Below are positions 7,526-14,400 of a DNA stretch of 34,440 bases, piece after piece. The stretch lies in IMG/VR virus record IMGVR_UViG_3300017788_000088, positions 1-34,440 of that record, one strand, 5' to 3'. Source of the DNA: a virus. A program made the translations under genes and the position numbers. Each line of letters begins with the position of its first letter. Within the stretch, counting starts at the first letter, position 1. The notes under the pieces were generated by a model. It ran no database searches. It saw nothing but the letters and a program-made list of their open reading frames with translations, and was not told the DNA's origin.

Positions 7526-8458
7526 CTATTTTAGCATAGAAATGATGGAGTTGTCAAATGAGTATTCCAGTTGTCTAATAGCATCATCATTCATATCGCC
7601 TATATCTTTATATTGTTTATCTAATTTAACTATAGTAACTAGTGACCCTAATTTCTCAACTAGGCGGTCAGCCATAATTGAGCCTGCTTCATCATTATCT
7701 GCCACAAGCACAACATTTGTGAAGTACTTTTCTAATAGTTTCATCTGGCTTGATGAAACATTAGCCCCCAGCGTGGCAACTGCGGGTAATCCTACTTGGT
7801 CTAATCTAATAGCATCAAAAGAAGACTCTACGACATATACTGTACTAGAAGACTTTACTCTGTGCAAATTAAATAATATCTTACTCTTGGGTAATCCTGG
7901 TGTATTTTTAAATTCTTTTCCTTCTACCGTTCTTGCTACAAACCCTATACACATACCGTCGGGAGAATGCATTGGAACAATAACTGAATCCTGTTTTTCA
8001 GAATAGCCTAAATCAAATTTAAACATTGACTCTTTGTTTATTTTACGACCCTCAAAATATGATGTAGCTCTTGGGCTGTCAGTAGCTTGTTTTGCCAATC
8101 TCTTAATTAATAGTTCGTCATATTGCACAAAGTCGAGGGCAGCATAAAGAGCCTTATTAATTACATCTTCTAAATTAGTCTCAGTCTCCTTGCTTTTAAT
8201 ATATCTGATAGATTCAAAATAAGATCTACCAGTCATATGCATAATTAATTCAGTTAAATTCTTGGTTGTTTGACATCCAAAGCAAAAGAATAATCCAGAC
8301 TCTTTAGATACTTCACCAGCAGGGGTTCTGTTGTTATTGTGATATGGACAAAATATAATATAATCAGTACCGTATTCTGCTTCTATATCTATTCCAGCAC
8401 CAGTCAGTACTCGTTGTATTTGTTGTTGTGTGTATATATCGTTATTTTTTGTCTTCAT
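7526..8458 (-). CDS. dnaG: DNA primase (DnaG-type, CHC2 zinc finger and Toprim)
   Basis: 310 residues. The N-terminal CHC2 zinc finger uses Cys37, His40, Cys59 and Cys62 (FCPYH, FCFGC). The middle part carries the primase basic segment (DSVIVPMHSPDG). The Toprim domain has Glu211 (VVESSFDAIRL) and Asp254/Asp256 (LVADNDEAG). It is about half the length of bacterial DnaG because the C-terminal helicase-binding domain is missing; the helicase is a separate overlapping gene. It makes RNA primers for DnaE. The frame is open to a TTG at 8488, but ATG 8458 has AAGGA five bases upstream. The last codons overlap a promoter for the next gene: the TAG stop is inside its -10 region. Confidence 0.93.
   Translation of the reverse strand: MKTKNNDIYTQQQIQRVLTGAGIDIEAEYGTDYIIFCPYHNNNRTPAGEVSKESGLFFCFGCQTTKNLTELIMHMTGRSYFESIRYIKSKETETNLEDVINKALYAALDFVQYDELLIKRLAKQATDSPRATSYFEGRKINKESMFKFDLGYSEKQDSVIVPMHSPDGMCIGFVARTVEGKEFKNTPGLPKSKILFNLHRVKSSSTVYVVESSFDAIRLDQVGLPAVATLGANVSSSQMKLLEKYFTNVVLVADNDEAGSIMADRLVEKLGSLVTIVKLDKQYKDIGDMNDDAIRQLEYSFDNSIISMLK
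7528..7557 (-). promoter_or_regulatory. Near-consensus sigma70 promoter before the ssDNA-binding protein
   Basis: On the minus strand, TTGACA (7552-7557) is followed after 18 bp by TAAAAT (7528-7533), with a TGC extension directly before the -10. Transcription would start near 7521 and give a leader of about 20 bases with a good AAGGAG site before the ATG at 7501. The promoter lies inside the 3' end of the primase gene and covers its stop codon. Confidence 0.65.
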
Positions 8459-9665
8459 AATCCTTGTATCTGTAATATCCCTTATCAAAGTCTGCTTGTA
8501 CTAAAAAGTCTCCCATAAATCCATTACGGTTTTTTCTAAACGCACATTCAATTATATCACTATTCGTCGCCCTACCAAGAGCTAAAACCCAGTCAGCGTC
8601 GTATGCAATCTGACGTGACCAAGCCGTTTGACCTAGCGTTGGGACTGTGCTCATATTGGTAACATCATCTGGTGTCGCAGATGAAATTGCAATAATAGGA
8701 ACTTCTTCACTAATAGACATAAGCTTTAATTCACGAGACAGATTTTTCATGCGTACCGTTTCGTTGTCAGACTTTTGGTTTGGTGCCATAAGTTGTAGAT
8801 AATCTACAATTACAAAGTCTGGGCGGTACTGATCAATCTTTCCACGAATAACTGATGGATTAATTTCTCCACCACTATCATTTGAAATAATATGAAAGGG
8901 TGGCTTGCCAGCAATTTTACTGTCGTGCCACTTCTTAAGCATATCTATTTCAATGTCGCCATTAGAAATCTTGCGATGTGACCATAGACCTTCACCCATA
9001 ATCGCAAACACACGATTACGAACTTCTGTCTCAGACATTTCAAGACTTATAATCATTGGTGTCTTGCCCTGTTTCCATGCTTGTACAGCAAAGTAAAGAG
9101 CAAGCCAAGATTTGCCAATACCTGGATATGCTAAGAAAATCCCCAATTGTCCTGGCATGATTCCTGAAGGGAGGTAATTGTCAAACCCTGGCAAGCCTGT
9201 CTTAATTCCAATCTTACCTAGTTCTTGTTGCTTTTTTACATTTTCAAAATATGCAACTGCAGACTGAATATCGGTAGCATCAATATCACGGATAGCGGAT
9301 GTATTCTTCTTTAACTCAGAAGTCTTTGTAATTAATTGTTCTAATGCTTTTACACCCTGCCCACCCTGAACCTCTGTAGCAGCATTACGAATAATATCTT
9401 TTAGACTATCATTTAAATAGTCTGCTTGAAATTCTTCAAGATGATGCTTTGTAGATCCTATTCCTTGAGTTGGGACAAAGTCTCTAAACTTTTCTACTAC
9501 TAAAGATACAGGTGGTACCGTCCCGTTGTTTTCTGCATACCGCTTGATAAAATTCCAAACATCTCCATGCGTTCTAAGCATTGAGTCAATATTTGCCTGA
9601 AGCAATACATGTACCTGCTTGTCTTCTAGTACAGCCGATATTAACTTAGATTCTGAATTATTCAC
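8442..9665 (-). CDS. dnaB: DnaB-type replicative helicase
   Basis: 407 residues, shorter than bacterial DnaB (about 470) mainly at the N-terminus. The RecA-like helicase core has Walker A at 179-187 (AYPGIGKSW), the catalytic Glu region SLEMSETE (207-214), Walker B at 292-298 (FVIVDYLQLM), and a C-terminal basic FRKNRNG that matches the arginine-finger area. It would unwind the fork as a hexamer. The start is GTG at 9665, overlapping the end of the 102-residue gene by eight bases, with AGGAAG nearby; no better ATG exists. It overlaps the primase start, so helicase and primase are made together. Confidence 0.93.
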   Translation of the reverse strand: MNNSESKLISAVLEDKQVHVLLQANIDSMLRTHGDVWNFIKRYAENNGTVPPVSLVVEKFRDFVPTQGIGSTKHHLEEFQADYLNDSLKDIIRNAATEVQGGQGVKALEQLITKTSELKKNTSAIRDIDATDIQSAVAYFENVKKQQELGKIGIKTGLPGFDNYLPSGIMPGQLGIFLAYPGIGKSWLALYFAVQAWKQGKTPMIISLEMSETEVRNRVFAIMGEGLWSHRKISNGDIEIDMLKKWHDSKIAGKPPFHIISNDSGGEINPSVIRGKIDQYRPDFVIVDYLQLMAPNQKSDNETVRMKNLSRELKLMSISEEVPIIAISSATPDDVTNMSTVPTLGQTAWSRQIAYDADWVLALGRATNSDIIECAFRKNRNGFMGDFLVQADFDKGYYRYKDYEDKK

Positions 9666-9966
9666 TTAACCACTTCCTAGCCAATTCTCTACGCTCTTGT
9701 CTTTCAGCTATATCTCTTTCAGTAGCAGATCTACCGTTTAATATTTCTTGTGCATTATAAGCAAAAAAGTTCCAAGTAGGATTTTGTGCTACCTCAAAAT
9801 AATAATCTAATAAATCATAGCAGGCATTTAGCCCATAAGATTCTACAAGGGCATCTGCAGCCCACTGTTCAACATTAAGATTGAGATTAGACTTTTGCTC
9901 GTATCTCTGCAAATGAAGCTTATTGTAGCGACTGAGCAAAGCCATTCGGTCTTTGCGATCAGCCAT
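9658..9966 (-). CDS. Unknown 102-residue protein, possible helicase partner
   Basis: No family is recognised with certainty. The protein is helical and charged. It has an aromatic core (YDLLDYYFEVAQNPTWNFFA, then YNAQEILNGRS) and a basic/acidic C-terminal helix (ERQERRELARKWL). The pattern of a residue pair Pro-Thr-Trp followed by Phe-Phe and an Asn-Ala turn recalls small replication-initiation or loader proteins of phages, but this is an impression. ATG 9966 is used; the gene overlaps the helicase start by eight bases. Position directly before a helicase gene with a shortened N-terminus suggests a helicase loader or partner. Confidence 0.78.
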   Translation of the reverse strand: MADRKDRMALLSRYNKLHLQRYEQKSNLNLNVEQWAADALVESYGLNACYDLLDYYFEVAQNPTWNFFAYNAQEILNGRSATERDIAERQERRELARKWLSE

Positions 9967-9968
9967 GA

Positions 9969-10181
9969 CTACTCTTCTACAATCTCGGCTTTGGCTTCTT
10001 GAACCTTCTCAACTACCTTGCTTTCAACAAAAGCATATATACGATCCATTGCATCGTTTGTAGTCTCACCGTCACGAGTATAATCTACAACTCCTAGATC
10101 AACTCGCAAAGATTGAAAGTTTCCTAAATTAAGTGTGTATCCAAGTGTTACAGATACCTTTGTATCATTACGTTCTTCCAC
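9969..10181 (-). CDS. Short conserved-looking phage protein of unknown function
   Basis: 70 residues from the preferred start. A beta-rich first half (VSVTLGYTLNLGNFQSLRVDLGV) leads into an acidic amphipathic helix rich in Val, Glu and Lys (FVESKVVEKVQEAKAEIVEE). The NLGNFQS stretch resembles a motif I have seen in small phage proteins, but I cannot assign a function. An in-frame ATG exists at 10196, but a perfect AAGGAGG occupies 10187-10193, inside that longer reading frame, five bases before GTG 10181; I therefore choose GTG. The gene sits between the helix-turn-helix gene and the helicase block. Confidence 0.75.
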   Translation of the reverse strand: MEERNDTKVSVTLGYTLNLGNFQSLRVDLGVVDYTRDGETTNDAMDRIYAFVESKVVEKVQEAKAEIVEE

Positions 10182-10186
10182 TGCTG

Positions 10187-10193
10187 CCTCCTT
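10187..10193 (-). promoter_or_regulatory. Ribosome binding site deciding a GTG start
   Basis: AAGGAGG on the minus strand, followed by CAGCA and GTG at 10181. It overlaps the second to fourth codons of the longer ATG frame starting at 10196, so it argues against that ATG as the real start. Confidence 0.7.
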
Positions 10194-10199
10194 CATAGG

Positions 10200-10745
10200 C
10201 TAATTAATGCTCTCTCCCCAAACAGGTATAAATCTACCATCTTCAGTTCTTGTATAAACCAGTATACCATTACCAGTTTTTCGTGTCAACTCCTGTGCTG
10301 TAGGAGTCATATTATTTGTTATTAAGTTGTCTTTTCTTGGTCTTCCAATATGTATACTTGCTAGTATATCACGTATCTCTTTTACTTGCGACTCAGAGTA
10401 ATATGCTCTTATTTTCCATTCTCGTGTACCGCCGACTTGTGCACCTGTCGGTGGTGGAATAATTCCACGTTTAATTAGTGATGGAAAATATTTACGATGC
10501 CTATTGACAAGTCGTGCTGTATCTGCTACAGTGTATGCCCTTTGTCTATTTTTTCTAAAATCGGTACGCAAACAAGTTTCTAATCTATCTTTAGTTATAT
10601 TATAAACAGTAACCATTCCTGTAGAACGAGAACTATGATGATATCTAACAAGATCACCATTTAAAAACCAAATTTTTTTATTGGCTTTTATTACAGGCTC
10701 GTTATTGTATGCTTGACTCTCAATTTTTCCTTTTCCAGTAGCCAT
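10200..10745 (-). CDS. MerR-like helix-turn-helix DNA-binding protein
   Basis: 181 residues. The N-terminal part (WFLNGDLVRYHHSSRSTGMV) is beta-rich and basic. A MerR-type helix-turn-helix follows at about 70-97 (AYTVADTARLVNRH, then FPSLIKRGIIPPP), with a wing and a YYSESQVKEIRDIL helix at 115-128. The C-terminus (ILVYTRTEDGRFIPVWGE) is probably a small beta sheet. It would bind DNA; it could regulate the replication operon, recognise an origin, or both, and the sequence does not say which. ATG 10745 has GGAGGGAAG directly upstream. It overlaps the zinc-ribbon gene by 55 bases in another frame. Confidence 0.85.
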   Translation of the reverse strand: MATGKGKIESQAYNNEPVIKANKKIWFLNGDLVRYHHSSRSTGMVTVYNITKDRLETCLRTDFRKNRQRAYTVADTARLVNRHRKYFPSLIKRGIIPPPTGAQVGGTREWKIRAYYSESQVKEIRDILASIHIGRPRKDNLITNNMTPTAQELTRKTGNGILVYTRTEDGRFIPVWGESIN

Positions 10746-10879
10746 CTTCCCTCCAAAGATTGAGACGGTGGATGAAAAAACTTTCTAGCTCCACACATTA
10801 TGCAAAAGGTCTCTATGTGATCAATACTAGAATATTGACGGTCTATAAAAACTCTACCCTTGCATTTTCTACAAAACAT
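10691..10879 (-). CDS. Small zinc-ribbon protein
   Basis: 62 residues with CRKC at 3-6 and CIMC near 26-29, a C-x2-C-x19-C-x2-C zinc ribbon, followed by a basic C-terminus (LLEKEKLRVKH). ATG 10879 shares one base with the stop of the upstream coiled-coil gene (TAATG). The 55-base overlap with the next gene is longer than usual here, but the intact cysteine pattern and start coupling support a real gene. It probably binds nucleic acid or a protein partner; function is unknown. Confidence 0.7.
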   Translation of the reverse strand: MFCRKCKGRVFIDRQYSSIDHIETFCIMCGARKFFHPPSQSLEGRWLLEKEKLRVKHTITSL

Positions 10880-11073
10880 TATTGCTCTATATCTAATCCA
10901 ACTTTAGATGATATTTGTTCAGAGTACTCTTGTGCAGCCTTATCTTTTTCATTTTTTTCATTAATAAGACTTGTTATTTCTGCTCTTAAAATAGCAACCT
11001 GAGTCTCATAGTTAGAGACTAGTTCGCCTATGCGTTGTTGCAAGGCGGTAATTACTAACTCTGCCTTTTCCAT
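10879..11073 (-). CDS. Small coiled-coil protein
   Basis: 64 residues with heptad-like spacing of hydrophobic residues throughout (ELVITALQQRIGELV, then VAILRAEITSLINEKNEK). No cysteines or membrane segment. ATG 11073 follows a run of G (GGGGGGG) a few bases upstream and ends in a TAATG junction with the zinc-ribbon gene. Function unknown. It is one of three very small coiled-coil proteins encoded in a row. Confidence 0.7.
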   Translation of the reverse strand: MEKAELVITALQQRIGELVSNYETQVAILRAEITSLINEKNEKDKAAQEYSEQISSKVGLDIEQ

Positions 11074-11091
11074 TTTACCCCCCCTATATTA

Positions 11092-11304
11092 TTATGACAG
11101 AGATGCTAGCTCAGCATCTAATGCTGTAATCTTTTTATTAATCTCAGTAATCTTATCATTTAGTGCATCAATAGCATCTTGGTCTGGGCTGGTTACAGCA
11201 TTTTCCTCAATCAATGATACCTGCAAATTATATTTGCTGTACTCAACATTTCTCTTATGTTGATTTACAATTGATATTTTATCTTCATTCGTTAGTATAG
11301 TCAT
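11092..11304 (-). CDS. Small coiled-coil protein
   Basis: 70 residues. The N-terminal part (MTILTNEDKISIVNQHKRNV) and middle (YNLQVSLIEENAV) look like a short helical hairpin, and the C-terminus is a coiled coil (DALNDKITEINKKITALDAE). Small phage proteins of this look are common but without known function. The frame is open up to a TTG at 11334; ATG 11304 is chosen because GGAGG lies five bases before it. The strong promoter at 11320-11347 lies immediately upstream. Confidence 0.75.
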   Translation of the reverse strand: MTILTNEDKISIVNQHKRNVEYSKYNLQVSLIEENAVTSPDQDAIDALNDKITEINKKITALDAELASLS

Positions 11305-11319
11305 TTTTCCTCCTTTCAT

Positions 11320-11347
11320 ATTATAGCATATCAAGCAAATTAGTCAA
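11320..11347 (-). promoter_or_regulatory. Near-consensus promoter driving the replication-side genes
   Basis: On the minus strand TTGACT (11342-11347) is separated by 16 bp from TATAAT (11320-11325), with a TGC extension before the -10. The predicted start, about seven bases on, falls near 11313, on the ribosome site of the gene starting at 11304, so the leader would be very short or nearly absent. The promoter lies inside the 3' end of a 52-residue gene. It is well placed to start transcription of the genes from 11304 leftward. Confidence 0.65.
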
Positions 11348-11479
11348 TGCCTGAATTTTAGCCTGAAGATCTTCTAAAGACTCTCCAGAATCCTCTTCTG
11401 TCCCTATACAGTTTATTTGTCCATTTAAGTCTTTAAGTCTAGAATTAATTAAATACTCTTTATATTCTTTATCTATCAT
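11321..11479 (-). CDS. Tiny coiled-coil protein (52 residues)
   Basis: A short open frame from ATG 11479 to TAA, acidic, with a C-terminal heptad pattern (LEDLQAKIQALTNLLDML). Its start overlaps the stop of the giant tail gene by four bases (ATGA), the coupling typical of this genome, though no strong ribosome site is visible. Its last codons contain the -35 and -10 of the promoter at 11320-11347, which could constrain the sequence. Function unknown. Confidence 0.6.
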   Translation of the reverse strand: MIDKEYKEYLINSRLKDLNGQINCIGTEEDSGESLEDLQAKIQALTNLLDML

Positions 11480-14400
11480 GCTGAAACCCATTCAGAGTAG
11501 GTGCCATTATAAGTATTTCCATCTGTTCCTAGCATAACAACTCTTGCACGAGCCCATCTGGTAGATGAGCTAAATGAAATATCTCCATCACTGGTACCGC
11601 ATCTAAATGCCCAGTTTGTTCCTGCTGCAAAATATGGGTATGTAAAAGCTCCTGGATATGACCTAGTGCCACTTGCTAACAATGTTCCTCCGCCTGCTGT
11701 TGTTCTAATTTGAAATTGCATACCAGTTATAGAAGATACGCTTCCAGAAACTGAGGGGTAGTCGCAGTACCATCTTACGATTGAAGAAGTTCTTTGAGAT
11801 GCTAAACTGGGGGCAGGAGCTGATGGTGTTACAAAATTAGATTGCCATCTTGCCCAAAATGTTATATTACCTGTAGGAGTAAATGTACCCCCATTATTTA
11901 CTTGATGCAAAAAATCTCCAGATGCGCTGTCTCGCCAATATAAAAATGTAAATCCAGAACGTGTTCCTGGTGAAGGAGCCGTATGTGCAACTCCTGCGTT
12001 TTGGGTTGTGGATCCACCACCAGAGCCGCCATTTGCATTCCAAGTTATTGTATATTGTACTGTAGACGACGTACCGCTTGCAGTTATATCTACAGAATTA
12101 TATCCAGATAATGAGTATCTAACAGTTACTGTTGATGATGCACCATTTCCTAATCCAGATACTGACAATGCACCAGTAGACGAGTTTATTGTAGGTGTTC
12201 CAGCGCTCTGTGTTACTACCGAATATGTGCCACCTGTTGGATTTGGATTTGTAGAAATAGTTGCACTCCATCCACCAGTTGTTGGTGTAGCAGTTCCGTA
12301 CGCAGGATTTGTTGTTAAGTTGGATAAAGCTTGGCCAGTTGCTGTTATATTAACAGGATTATATCCAGATCTATTGTATTGTATGGTTACTGTTGAGGAC
12401 TGTCCTGCAGTTAGTCCACTTGCAGTTAATGCTCCAGTAGACGAGTTTACTGAAGCACTACCAGCAGTTTGAGATACAACAGAATATGTTCCTCCAGTTG
12501 GGTTTGGCGCTGTTGATATAGTTGCACTCCATCCGCCAGATGCTCTTGTGGCAGTTCCGTACGCAGGATTTGTTATTAAATTGGGCAAAATATATGTTAA
12601 AGAGGTACTATTGGATCTTGAAGAAGATTTTTCAGTTGGAGTAATTGCACTTAGTCCAGTGCTAAATGTATTGGACGTTCCAGTTCCATTAGCACCGCTC
12701 CACAATGTTACAGATTGAAAGGTAAAACTGCCCATACCTGAGCTCCAGCCGATATCGTGATTAACAGAAGATCCGCTATTATTTATAATAGCAGTTTGAT
12801 CTGAACCGAAAGCGCTACTTGAATAATTAACTTGATAACTTTGTGAATTAGATTGATTCCATGAAGCTCTAACCTGCAAGCTATTATTAAAATTAGTTAC
12901 AGTTGCTGTATATGTACCGCTAGAGGAATAATTTGATAAATCAGATGTTATGAACGGCGCAGAGGTATCTGTGTAACTTGTGTTAACTCCTGCTCCGCTT
13001 GCTGCAAAACTAACCGATGTTATTGGAGATCCGTTTGTCCAGCTAGTTGTTACTTGATTATTGCTTGAAGAAAAACTTAATGTGCTTGGCTGTGAGGGGG
13101 TGGCTGTAGAATCTGACCTGGCAAATCCAGATGCTGTTGGTGGGCTTGTTACTACTATGTTTGTAACCGTTTCAACATCGGATCTAAATCCTCCATTAAC
13201 GGAGTTAAAAATAAAGACTCTAAAATCATATGTGCCAGCAGCCACTATTTGTTGTCCAGATGTTGATGGATTTGTTATTGGGGTGTATGTGGAGCTAGAT
13301 GAAAGTTTGTATTCTAGATCCATAGTCACAACTGGATCATCTGCGGTGAATGAAAAATTCCATATAAGCAATCCCGCACCACCAGTAACAGTAAGAGAAG
13401 TTATAATTGGAGATGTATAAAATACAGTCAATAAATTGCTTGTTAGTGGACTTACTGCTGCACCTGTTTGATTTCTTCCAAATACCCTTAACCTTATTAG
13501 TTGTGTTTTTTGACTTACCGCATCATAATTTGGTATAGTTGTAACTTCTGTTCCAGAACTTCTTGTAGTCCAGTTGGAACCACCGTCCGAACTCGTTTGC
13601 CATTGATAATCATACGAGGTTGCACTATTTGACCATGTGCCATATTCTGTAATTTGAAATATATAATTTGATGCAGAGTCTGAAGCAATTGTAACTGATC
13701 CACTACCAACTGGGGCGGGTAGCTGAGGTGTTACTGAATTTGATGCAATAGATTCTACAGAATAACCATTTGCATTTCTTGCTGCAACAGTAAATGTATA
13801 TGCAGTATAGTTTATAAGTCCTGTAACTGGTATTGGAGATACAGTATCAGATCCTGCTATACCCCCTGGAGCAGATGTTGCTCTATAATCAATTAAAGAT
13901 TTGCCTCCAGTTAAGGTGGGCGGTGTAAATGAAACATCTGCAGATGCATTTCCAGCAACTGCAGAAACACCTGTTGGAGCAAAGGGTACTGTGGTAATAA
14001 GAACAGCATTGCTATCTTCAGACCTATTCGATGTTTCTAAAGACCCAATTGCACTTACATTAAATTTATAACTTGTATTTGATAATAATCCAGTAAAAGT
14101 TCCAGAGGTTGTATTACTTCCAGTATCAGAAACTAAGGTTTGATATGTTAAGAAGTTAGGTCCTTGTTGATATTCAATTTTATATCCAACTATCGTTGCT
14201 CCATTATCCGCTTGTGTCCAAGATAAATTTACAGCGCCATTATTATATGCCCTATTAGTTCCAACATCTGTAGCAGTTACATTGGTTGGTATAGCTGGTG
14301 TTGCTTGTGCAGTTGTAAAAGATTGTTGATCTGTTTCTATTGTTCTTAATGCAACCGTTGAGTTTGATGCCCAACCATCTTGCATAGTTGCTTTTATAAC

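Noticed and set aside
7437-8006. Plus-strand open frame of 189 codons
   Set aside because: It lies opposite the primase Toprim domain and the start of the ssDNA-binding gene, both with clear motifs; its product looks like a random Ser/Leu-rich peptide.
9969-10196. ATG 10196 as the start of the 70-residue gene
   Set aside because: The AAGGAGG site lies inside its first codons and is correctly spaced for GTG 10181.
12008-12472. Plus-strand open frame of 154 codons
   Set aside because: It is opposite the repeated, Thr/Ser/Gly-rich part of the last tail gene, where the reverse frame stays open by composition; product is Pro/Val-rich with no domain and no ribosome site.
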